From: Chlamydiia bacterium
GTDB taxonomy: Bacteria; Chlamydiota; Chlamydiia; Chlamydiales; FEN-1388
DNA: 12,853 bases
NCBI GenBank assembly: GCA_003170575.1
Contig: PMZB01000232.1
Coordinates: 1-12,853, forward strand
Direction: 5' to 3'
The notes beneath the pieces are model-generated. The model was not told the DNA's origin, made no database searches, and saw only the letters and a program-made list of their open reading frames with translations. Both the position numbers and the translations under genes were made by a program. Shown here piece after piece: positions 6,192 through 12,853 of this stretch. Each line of letters starts with the position of its first letter. The first letter of the stretch is position 1.

Positions 6192-7176
6192 AATTGATGT
6201 TAAGGAATTCTTAAAAGCACTTGGACCGATTTTTGACGTTCGAGCTCCTTGTGAATTTGCTCAAGGGCATATTCCTGGGGCAATTTCTTTACCTCTTTTT
6301 TCAGATGAGGAAAGGGCTCAAGTCGGGACCGTATATAAACAAAATGGCAAGGAACCGGCAATTCAGCTGGGGTTAAAATTTGCAGGACTGCGCCTTCCAG
6401 AGCTTGCCAAAACTCTTCTAGAAGAATCTCAAGATAAAGCATGCCGCATCACCTGCTTTAGAGGGGGTATGCGAAGCGCATCCGTAGAATGGCTGGCAGG
6501 ACTTCTTGGCCTTACAACTTTTCGACTGGATGGCGGATATAAATCATATCGTAAACATGTGCTTGAGGTGTTTGAGCGCCCCTATACCTTCTTTATCTTG
6601 GGTGGATTTACTGGGAGCGGCAAGACAGAGGAAATTCAAAAGCTGTCTCAAGAAGGACATCAGGCAATTGATTTAGAGGCCTTAGCTTGTCACAAGGGAA
6701 GTGCCTTTGGGCTTGCACCAGGCTCACAACAGCCTTCTAACGAGCATTTTGAGAACTTGCTTGCCCATGCTCTTTGCCAGTGCGACCCCGAAAAACCCAT
6801 ATTCCTTGAAGATGAGAGCTGCAAGATTGGCTCCTGCTCCATTCCTAAAGCCATTTATGAAAAAATGGATAAGGCGCAAACCTTTTGGCTTGACGTAGAT
6901 TTCGAAAAACGCCTTGACAGAGTGCTGACAACATATGGATCCTATCCTATCTCCTGGCTTATAGAACAGACGAGAAAACTGCAAAAACGCCTTGGAGGAG
7001 AGCGTACAACAACAATTATTTCTGCTCTGCAGGAAAACAAGATCAAAGATGCTGCTCGAGAATTGCTTAAGTACTATGATGCAACCTATCTTCACAGCCG
7101 CTCCCGCCATTCCCGTTGCGAAAGTCCTTGGGATTATGCCGGATTTGGGTTTGTTGCCTCAGGGGGAAGATCCTGA
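6184..7176 (+). CDS. mnmH: tRNA 2-selenouridine synthase (MnmH/SelU)
   Basis: MnmH replaces the sulfur of 2-thiouridine at wobble position 34 of tRNA Lys/Glu/Gln with selenium. It works through an S-geranyl intermediate and takes selenophosphate from SelD. Both expected domains are present in 330 residues: an N-terminal rhodanese domain (about 13-130) with DVRAPCEFAQGHIPGA and the catalytic Cys91 in CFRGGMRS, then a P-loop domain with GGFTGSGKT (140-148), IDLEALACHKGSAFG (162-176) and QPSNEHFE (183-190). It is slightly shorter than commonly seen members (about 350-370). The ATG lies in ATGTCTGA, overlapping the serS stop by 8 nt, and no strong ribosome site is visible, so translation is probably coupled to serS. 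The last 43 bp overlap a convergent gene. SelD and the thiolation gene mnmA are not in this window. Confidence 0.95.
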   Translation: MSEIDVKEFLKALGPIFDVRAPCEFAQGHIPGAISLPLFSDEERAQVGTVYKQNGKEPAIQLGLKFAGLRLPELAKTLLEESQDKACRITCFRGGMRSASVEWLAGLLGLTTFRLDGGYKSYRKHVLEVFERPYTFFILGGFTGSGKTEEIQKLSQEGHQAIDLEALACHKGSAFGLAPGSQQPSNEHFENLLAHALCQCDPEKPIFLEDESCKIGSCSIPKAIYEKMDKAQTFWLDVDFEKRLDRVLTTYGSYPISWLIEQTRKLQKRLGGERTTTIISALQENKIKDAARELLKYYDATYLHSRSRHSRCESPWDYAGFGFVASGGRS

Positions 7177-7490
7177 TTCCATACCTTCATAAAAGTGGTG
7201 ATTGGTTCAGTGATTTTGGTGCCCTGAAGCTGCTGATCATAGCGAGCAGCGAGCTGGATCAGAAGGGCCTTTGCTTTATCTTCAGGAATATTTTTTAGGG
7301 AGTCCTTAATGAGGGTAATAAGAGTGCGCAGATAACTTTCTGCTGGCAATTTGGAAGGATCAACAATGAATCCAAGAAGTTCGATGCCTGTGACTCCGCC
7401 TGTTTCTGCTCTATACAGATTTCCCATTGCATCCATAAGAAGTGAAACTCTGAAGGCTGCAGTAAGGAACTCCTTTTGTGACTGATCCAT
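7134..7490 (-). CDS. Small uncharacterised helical protein, third gene of the minus-strand set
   Basis: I do not recognise this 118-residue protein. It looks mostly alpha-helical with a Pro/Asn-rich tail (PPEATNPNPA), has no cysteine, no signal peptide and no clear membrane segment, and is nearly neutral overall. The ATG at 7490 has GGAGGG (7501-7506) 10 nt upstream, and the gene begins 37 nt after the 378-residue gene ends, so it is probably co-transcribed with the two upstream genes. Its size and place would allow a chaperone or accessory role for the larger products, but the acidic charge typical of type III chaperones is missing. Its last 43 bp lie opposite the end of mnmH. The good ribosome site and conserved strand support it as a real gene. 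Confidence 0.7.
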   Translation of the reverse strand: MDQSQKEFLTAAFRVSLLMDAMGNLYRAETGGVTGIELLGFIVDPSKLPAESYLRTLITLIKDSLKNIPEDKAKALLIQLAARYDQQLQGTKITEPITTFMKVWNQDLPPEATNPNPA

Positions 7491-7527
7491 GAGTTATAAT
7501 CCCTCCTTTGTGGGTATACATCAAAAA

Positions 7528-8664
7528 TTATTTCTTCTTTATAGCCCCAGACTCAAGTGCTCTTTCCAGTTGAGCGGAAAAGAAAGATTCAAAAGAAGGG
7601 TTCATTAGAAATGCAGAAAGAGAAACCGCATATGCTTTTGCTGCATCATAGTTAGCTTGCTCGGGGGATAATGACCTTGTGGATTTGCTAAGAGCCATAG
7701 AGACTGGAGTCGCCCATGTGGTTGCTGCTGAAACAACCCCGAGGCTGAGCACATTCAGAAGAGCTAGGACAGAAGCAGGTGTTCCTCCAAGGAGCTGTAT
7801 GGATTCCCCTATTCCTGTTACTCCTGAAATGAAGGGAGAAGCGCCGCTTGCAGCTTCTATGGAAGTAGCATTAGTGAGGAGAGAGCCAATGATGGTGGAC
7901 ACAACGGGGGAAGATAGTGTTTGTTGATTGGCAAGTATTTGCGCAAGATAGCTTCGCATAATCTCCATAGAGGTTTGTTGGAACTTTAAGTTTTGCTCCT
8001 TTATGTCTTGGTTCTTTATGTCTTGCTGCACTGCGTCTTCTTTTTCGGCTTCGGTGGAATCCTGTATTGCTTGATTCCATTTGTCAAGCATGGAAGAAAC
8101 CATCTGTCCTTCAGCAAGAAGGAATGCCGCGCGCACAAGGTTTGGATCCACTGTATGAATGACTGCTGAAAGCACTGGCATTTGCCGTAGCACAAGTTGA
8201 AGGCTTTGTGCGTCAATAGGGGTGATTTTGCCTTGGTTTTGGCTCACATACTGCGAAAGAGCGACCTGAAGAGGGTTTGGCTGAACTCCTCCTAGCAACG
8301 ATTGAACAAGTGCGCTTTCGGGATTTTGTACTTGTGCCCATGCAAAAACAGATGCAAGGGTGATTCCTGTTTCAGTTGCTCCAAAAGCTTTCGAGCCTCC
8401 GCCAGTAGCTGCAATATTATTAATACTAAAGTACTGCTGGATATCGCTAACAATTGCCTGAAATGCGGGCGTGCTTAAAGAAGGAGGGGGGAGCATAAGT
8501 GCGGCGATATCTCTTTCTATCTCCTGGTCGCTCTTTGAGATCGTAACTTCCCCCTCTTCCTTTACAGGGGCTGTGGTAGGCACTTCAATGCCTGTAGTGG
8601 GGCTTAAATTGAGTTGAGCAAGATAATCAACCAATGAAAAGCCTTCATTGCTTGGTAATGACAT
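7528..8664 (-). CDS. Uncharacterised cysteine-free protein with hydrophobic segments
   Basis: I do not recognise this 378-residue protein. It has no cysteine and no Sec signal peptide (it opens with MSLPSNEGFSLVDYLAQ). The N-terminal third is polar and Pro/Thr-rich; the middle is Gln/Ser-rich and helical, with a small 5-residue duplication, QDIKN-QDIKE (DNA period 15, 7999-8025). Around residues 270-335 it is Gly/Ala-rich and hydrophobic, with a segment beginning SVLALLNVLSLGVVSAA that could enter a membrane. The C-terminus ends in KKK. Its ATG (8664) lies 2 nt past the stop of the 1298-residue gene, with GGAGG inside that gene's last codons, so the two are almost certainly made together. The profile (unstructured N-terminus, hydrophobic patch, no Cys) resembles secreted or translocator-like proteins of intracellular bacteria; that is inference. 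Confidence 0.8.
   Translation of the reverse strand: MSLPSNEGFSLVDYLAQLNLSPTTGIEVPTTAPVKEEGEVTISKSDQEIERDIAALMLPPPSLSTPAFQAIVSDIQQYFSINNIAATGGGSKAFGATETGITLASVFAWAQVQNPESALVQSLLGGVQPNPLQVALSQYVSQNQGKITPIDAQSLQLVLRQMPVLSAVIHTVDPNLVRAAFLLAEGQMVSSMLDKWNQAIQDSTEAEKEDAVQQDIKNQDIKEQNLKFQQTSMEIMRSYLAQILANQQTLSSPVVSTIIGSLLTNATSIEAASGASPFISGVTGIGESIQLLGGTPASVLALLNVLSLGVVSAATTWATPVSMALSKSTRSLSPEQANYDAAKAYAVSLSAFLMNPSFESFFSAQLERALESGAIKKK
7999..8025 (-). repeat. Short in-gene tandem duplication
   Basis: A 12-nt match (CTTTATGTCTTG) recurs with a 15-nt period, encoding QDIKN and QDIKE on the minus strand. The duplication keeps frame and probably arose by slippage. Confidence 0.6.
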
Positions 8665-8666
8665 AG

Positions 8667-11600
8667 TTATCCTCCAAATAAGGTTGGCGGTCTTTTGATC
8701 CTGTCTTGAGATGTGGTCAAAAGAACAGAGAAAAGACGCAACAGAATTTTTCCTGGATCCAAAAGCATTTCTCCAACTTTTGAGAACGAGGAAAGTTTTT
8801 CAACATATTTTGAAAAATTGTCCACTATCTTAAGGGAGAGGTTTTTGTCGTCAAAGTTATTAATAACTTGTTTGAACGATGTAGAAATATTATCTGTAAT
8901 ACGTTGTGGAAGGGCATTGGGAAGAAGCTCTTTTGTACGGGTCTCTTCATTGACAATAGCTCGTTTTAGTGCATCCTCGCGGGCAAGTTTTGCCTCAGGG
9001 CTTTCTTGGAACAGGCGGCTGATAGCTTGGGTAATAGTGTCGTTATATTGAACAAGCCCAGCGGTTTGCATGCTCGCAAGCTGAGCAAGTGTGGTCGCTT
9101 CTGTGACACTTGTCTTCCCAAGTCTGGTAGCTATCAAGAGAGCTGCTTTTTGTTCATCAGTGAGGCCTTGTATTGTAGTGAGCTGGGTTTTGGCTAAAGT
9201 AATAAGCCCAGCTTGTGCTGTTGCAGGCAGTTTCTGAAACTCAGTGACGTATTGGGCAAGTATGTCTGAAGGGAGGATGGCTGGAGGAGCGGGTAACGGG
9301 GCAGCAGCAGTGACAGGTGCGATAGGAGCTGCAGCAACAGTAATGGCAATTGGCGCAACTGGAGCAGGAGGAGTTACTGGGGGAGTTACTGGGGGAGCTG
9401 GAGGCGCAGCAAAAGGAACAACAATTGGAGGTGCGGGTGTGATTGCAGGAGTGACTGGAGCGGGTGCGATTGCTGCTTGTTCAGCGGCTGCTCTTGATGC
9501 AGCTGCTAGATCTGCTACGACCTTGTCTATTAATTCGTTTGTGATCTCTTCTACACTCAATTCTTCGCCCTTGGTTCCAGCAACGTCTTGTTCCATCCGA
9601 TTAATTTCATCTGTGAGCATGCTAAATTGATCAGAGGTAGCTTTCGTTTGAAGAGCATCAAGAAGCTGTTTTTTGAACTGATCTGTGCCAATTTGTGCAG
9701 TGAGTGTTATGCCATAAGAGGAAAGTTTTTTGAGCAGAGCGTCAAGAAAGGCTGGTCCGCCAATAACTCCTTGGGTGAGGGATACTTTGCCTATCTGTGC
9801 GCCAATGAGAGCAAGGATAAGAGTAGAGGCATTTGGATCTAACCCCATTGAGGCTAAGATTTGTTGAAGGTCTGTTGCCTTCCCGCCAAGAGCAACTCCT
9901 AAAGCAACCGCTTTTTCTTGCGGCAGCCCAAGCGTTTGTAGGGCTGAGAGCAGTTGTTGAGGCGGGCCTCCAATAGTGCCCACAATCCGTGTGAGAAATT
10001 GTGCTCCGCCCAAGCCTGCCAAAGCGGCCATGAGCATGGACATAAACATGAGAAGAAATTGAAGAAATTGAAGAAGAGTTGCCAGAAGTTCTTTTACTTG
10101 ATCTGGGGTGAGACTTGTTGCTCCAGGAATTTGTGAGAGGATGTTGACAGCGGTTTGTTTAAGGGAAGTGGTTTGAGCGGCTACAAGAGCAAGCTGTTCT
10201 GAGTAGGCAAGAGCAAGTGCTTGTGTAGACTGTTGTTCCAAAAATGTATTCAGGTTTATTCCAAGTTCATCGAAAAGTTCGGCTACAGAGATTCCCATTA
10301 CCGAAGTTAATCCTTTAATATTTTGCCCTGCCGCGGCAAGTCCGGCTATCATTGATGCGCTTTGCAGTGTTCCATACAAACTTGTTGCAAGTATTTCGCT
10401 TTGGGCAAGTTTAGAAATTGTTGGGCCAATATTTGAAACGTACTGTTCTATTGAGGCGGCTTCAAGCCCCAACGAAACCCCAGGTTTGGTTACCTCTTGC
10501 CTTTGCAAATCCGTGGATCTCGTGCGAATAACCATGAGTAAGCCTGCTAGAACCTTATTTAAGTCAGCACGATCCCGTTCATTTATATTGGCCTGTTTGA
10601 TCTGATTCAAGAGATTTTGGATAAATTGTAAGAAAAACTGTGGTTCATATGGTTGAAATACTCTAGGAGGAACTTCTTGTTTTAAGTATATCTCGCTGAA
10701 ACTCACTTGCTGCCCACCTGGTACTTGGCTTTGGATGACGTCAAGCGCGGGTGAAAGATCTGTTACTATACTTTGTAAGGTACTGTTCATAGTATTTATC
10801 GCAGAGTTAATTTGATCAGGAGTAAGCGATCCTGAAGCCAAAGAAGATTGGAGACTCTGTAAACTAGATATAAGGGTGTTTATATTCGTGGTATCAAGAG
10901 TGGCTGTAGGAAGCTGGTAGGTTGACAGATCCCCCTGAAACAACGAAGGAGCCTGGAGAGAGGGGGGTGCAGTCACCGTCGAATCGAAGTTGAAGAAGTC
11001 TAGGTAGGTTGGTGCTTCTGGGTATGTGCTACGTGCACTATTAATGTTATCTATGGTGTCTGATGCGATACTATTGCAGGCTGTAATGAAGGCAGAGGTT
11101 GCCCCTCCTGAGATATAGCTATTCCACGTGCTTATCTGGGAGTTAGCATCAGTAATAACGTTTTGGATAGCGGTCGAGTTCGAAGGATCCACAAGAAATT
11201 GTAATGAAGAGAGAAGGGCAGGAAGAGTGCTTTGGAGCGTTGTCGTGTTGTCTGCGTCAACTGTAGCATTATATGCTGCATCTGCTTGCTGTACTATGCC
11301 GATCCACTGGTTGTATGCACTAGCACGGGCCTGTTCTATTTCATACTCCATAAGAAGGGAGGAAGTCCAGAGTGTGCCAAGCTGGTTATCCATCTGTCGT
11401 ACATATCGTGAGAGTTGTTGAATCATGAGCTGAACTTTGGAGATGATGCGCATCAAGTCGCTCATAGATATATTTGATGATGGCGGTGAAAGAGCAGGCA
11501 TATCAACTGTTTGAGACGAAGAGAGAGCGGCTTGATTAGCTTTAAGTTGAGCTATTCCTGGAGCAGTTGCCTGTTCCACATAGGTCTCGTTTTCTGTTGG

Positions 11601-12563
11601 GTAAAGTTGTTCGTAAGCAGCAAGCGCTTGGTTATCTGCATTTTGCTGGTTTATATAATCCGCTGTAAAGGACTCCATAAGATGCGCTGTGAGATCTGCG
11701 CCGCTCTGCAAATACTGTAATGCACTTAACAGGGGTTCGCCAAGATTGGTCATTGCAGCATTTAGGTTTGCAAGTACAGTGGGGCGCTGTGATATGTAAG
11801 CATTAATTTGCGATTGGTCGTTACATGCAGCAGTCCAATCAGTATCGGACTGAAAGTCATATGTTCCAGTGCCTCCGCTTGTCCCTACCCACGCATAATA
11901 GGATTGTAGGTGAGCCATGTAGTGAGAGATAAAATCTGTTCTTGTAGCTGCGATGTTGTATTCAAGAAGTCTATATTGATTAAATGCATCAATGATTGCT
12001 TGTCTTTCTGCGTCAGATGCATTTGGGGTTGCAGCAACCACGGCGGAGAGCATCCAAGACGGGGTATTTGCATCTGGCGTACCTACCAAGGTACTTAGTT
12101 GGGTGACTAAAGCTGCAATTGTTTGGTCGCTGTCTTGCGCATTATACATCTGTTGTAGAGCGAGCGCTGTGACGTAAGGGACAGTTTGTTGGAACAGTGT
12201 ATTGGTTGCTGAAACAAGACTAGCCGCCGCATTGTTAAAATTCGCTTCCACCGCCTGGAAGGCGGAAAAATCTTGATTATACGCTGCTTTATCCTGGGTC
12301 ACTGTCTGTTGTGCAGCAGCAATCTGTGCTGCAGTGGCATTGGGATCAGCCAGTAATTGCGCAAGAGTTTCTTGGTCAGCTTGAAGAGTTGTTCTTGCGC
12401 TAAGGAGTGTTTTTGCCGACGTTTGAGCGAGAATATTAGTTTGGTCAAACGCAGTCTTTGCCGACTGGTATGCAGATTGTGTCGTATTCAGTTCATTGGT
12501 AATGTCCTGTTGGGATAACCCTGTAATATCTGGAAAGGTAGGTGAACCTGAAATAGAACCCAT
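8667..12563 (-). CDS. Giant uncharacterised Ala/Gln/Thr-rich protein with Pro/Ala linker, probably secreted
   Basis: I do not recognise this 1298-residue protein. Residues about 20-135 are Ala/Gln/Thr-rich and probably coiled coil; 140-700 are mostly helical and polar. A Met/Leu-rich hydrophobic stretch lies at about 826-852 (FLLMFMSMLMAALAGLGG), with Gly/Ala-rich helices around it. A Pro/Ala/Val linker spans about 1031-1098 (PPAPPVTPPVTPP), and a charged helical tail of about 200 residues closes the protein. It has two cysteines in total and no Sec signal peptide; the N-terminus (MGSISGSPTFPDITG) is rich in Ser/Thr/Gly/Pro, as in type III substrates. The ATG at 12563 has AGGAG (12571-12575) 7 nt upstream; an earlier in-frame GTG at 12635 lacks this. 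First gene of a three-gene set. A secreted effector, surface structure or translocation component are all possible. The chlamydial CT622/76-kDa group shares the composition, but I could not establish homology. Confidence 0.85.
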   Translation of the reverse strand: MGSISGSPTFPDITGLSQQDITNELNTTQSAYQSAKTAFDQTNILAQTSAKTLLSARTTLQADQETLAQLLADPNATAAQIAAAQQTVTQDKAAYNQDFSAFQAVEANFNNAAASLVSATNTLFQQTVPYVTALALQQMYNAQDSDQTIAALVTQLSTLVGTPDANTPSWMLSAVVAATPNASDAERQAIIDAFNQYRLLEYNIAATRTDFISHYMAHLQSYYAWVGTSGGTGTYDFQSDTDWTAACNDQSQINAYISQRPTVLANLNAAMTNLGEPLLSALQYLQSGADLTAHLMESFTADYINQQNADNQALAAYEQLYPTENETYVEQATAPGIAQLKANQAALSSSQTVDMPALSPPSSNISMSDLMRIISKVQLMIQQLSRYVRQMDNQLGTLWTSSLLMEYEIEQARASAYNQWIGIVQQADAAYNATVDADNTTTLQSTLPALLSSLQFLVDPSNSTAIQNVITDANSQISTWNSYISGGATSAFITACNSIASDTIDNINSARSTYPEAPTYLDFFNFDSTVTAPPSLQAPSLFQGDLSTYQLPTATLDTTNINTLISSLQSLQSSLASGSLTPDQINSAINTMNSTLQSIVTDLSPALDVIQSQVPGGQQVSFSEIYLKQEVPPRVFQPYEPQFFLQFIQNLLNQIKQANINERDRADLNKVLAGLLMVIRTRSTDLQRQEVTKPGVSLGLEAASIEQYVSNIGPTISKLAQSEILATSLYGTLQSASMIAGLAAAGQNIKGLTSVMGISVAELFDELGINLNTFLEQQSTQALALAYSEQLALVAAQTTSLKQTAVNILSQIPGATSLTPDQVKELLATLLQFLQFLLMFMSMLMAALAGLGGAQFLTRIVGTIGGPPQQLLSALQTLGLPQEKAVALGVALGGKATDLQQILASMGLDPNASTLILALIGAQIGKVSLTQGVIGGPAFLDALLKKLSSYGITLTAQIGTDQFKKQLLDALQTKATSDQFSMLTDEINRMEQDVAGTKGEELSVEEITNELIDKVVADLAAASRAAAEQAAIAPAPVTPAITPAPPIVVPFAAPPAPPVTPPVTPPAPVAPIAITVAAAPIAPVTAAAPLPAPPAILPSDILAQYVTEFQKLPATAQAGLITLAKTQLTTIQGLTDEQKAALLIATRLGKTSVTEATTLAQLASMQTAGLVQYNDTITQAISRLFQESPEAKLAREDALKRAIVNEETRTKELLPNALPQRITDNISTSFKQVINNFDDKNLSLKIVDNFSKYVEKLSSFSKVGEMLLDPGKILLRLFSVLLTTSQDRIKRPPTLFGG
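9371..9394 (-). repeat. 12-bp tandem repeat inside the Pro/Ala linker
   Basis: Two exact copies of GAGTTACTGGGG in tandem encode the VTPP-VTPP units of the linker on the minus strand. This suggests the linker length can change by slippage without frameshift. Confidence 0.6.
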
Positions 12564-12853
12564 ATTGATTCTCCTTAATAAAGTGTGCTGTGGGAAAATA
12601 AGAAAAGAAAACTGGGGAAAGGGGCAAAATCCCACGGATTACCGGAAGAATGTTGGGACGCTTTGCGCTCCATCCCTCTTGCGAGGCGTGGAAGACATCC
12701 CTCTTCACAGAAAGTAGATTTTGCTGTTGTGCAGGGTTTGGAAGCCCCTGCACACCTTTCCCCCTATTAATTATTTTACCACATATAAATTTTTAATAGC
12801 ATATAAAAAGATTTTGTTGAATAAAAAGATTGCTTCCGGCAAAAATCCTCTCT
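12564..12853 (-). promoter_or_regulatory. Leader and candidate promoter of the three-gene set
   Basis: No gene is visible in these 290 nt. Positions 12764-12835 are very AT-rich and hold a possible minus-strand promoter: TTCAAC (12816-12821), 17-nt spacer, TATTAA (12793-12798); both boxes are weak. Transcription from there would give a leader of about 220 nt. It contains a hairpin, GTGCAGGG (12729-12736), 9-nt loop, CCCTGCAC (12746-12753), and a 10-nt direct repeat CATCCCTCTT (12671-12680 and 12696-12705). The leader is GC-richer than the promoter part. A long structured leader would allow post-transcriptional control. Confidence 0.3.

Noticed and set aside
9244..9630. Plus-strand frame of 128 codons, Gly/Ala-rich
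   Set aside because: It is the antisense reading of the Pro/Ala linker of the 1298-residue gene; composition alone keeps it open.
12564..12635. N-terminal extension of the giant protein from a GTG at 12635
   Set aside because: The extension would run through the ribosome site AGGAG that serves the ATG at 12563, and its own start has none.
12764..12786. 15-nt match (TGTGGTAAAATAATT on the minus strand) to the arm of the nested palindrome near 3149
   Set aside because: It is short and AT-rich, with no continuing similarity on either side; chance is a sufficient explanation.

Overview
The window most likely comes from a member of the Chlamydiota, probably an environmental or amoeba-associated lineage rather than Chlamydia itself. 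The main reason is the seryl-tRNA synthetase: as I recall the chlamydial enzyme, it shares stretches such as DVPVSPD, TGSGWP and SSISNC. This is inference from remembered sequence; no search was run. The DNA is moderately AT-rich. Several genes are lineage-type proteins without recognisable relatives, which fits an intracellular bacterium with a large secreted repertoire.

Layout. (1) 124-1632 (minus): a protein with the fold outline of thiamine-diphosphate decarboxylases (pyruvate/indolepyruvate decarboxylase) that lacks the cofactor signature, probably a pseudoenzyme. (2) 1753-2718 (plus, divergent): a lipoprotein with MORN/YwqK-like repeats, ending in a strong hairpin terminator. (3) 2719-3263: a gene-free zone packed with inverted repeats, including a nested palindrome (2925-3212) whose core is a 37-bp perfect hairpin made of CACAGAG-type 9-mers. 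(4) 3264-4439 (minus): an exported protein with two bacterial SH3 domains. The gene is bracketed by two direct copies of a ~96-bp repeat (3165-3261 and 4654-4748). (5) 4440-4898: a second gene-free zone with hairpins, the second repeat copy, a TATAAT box and a terminator-like leader hairpin in front of serS. (6) 4899-7176 (plus): serS and mnmH (tRNA 2-selenouridine synthase), overlapping by 8 nt, a tRNA charging/modification pair. (7) 7134-12563 (minus): a three-gene set of unrecognised proteins of 1298, 378 and 118 residues, transcribed toward mnmH and overlapping its tail by 43 bp.

How the genes relate. The minus-strand trio is the most novel part. The 1298- and 378-residue proteins start 2 nt apart (stop to start) with the ribosome site inside the upstream gene. 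The three proteins hold only two cysteines in about 1,800 residues, are rich in Ala/Gln/Ser/Thr, have no Sec signal peptide and carry hydrophobic segments. The giant has a Pro/Ala linker of about 68 residues. This profile suits a lineage-specific secreted system (for example type III substrates or translocator-like proteins), but that is inference. The serS-mnmH pair is ordinary translation machinery, with an unusual leader.

No tRNA, rRNA, CRISPR array or complete insertion sequence was seen.
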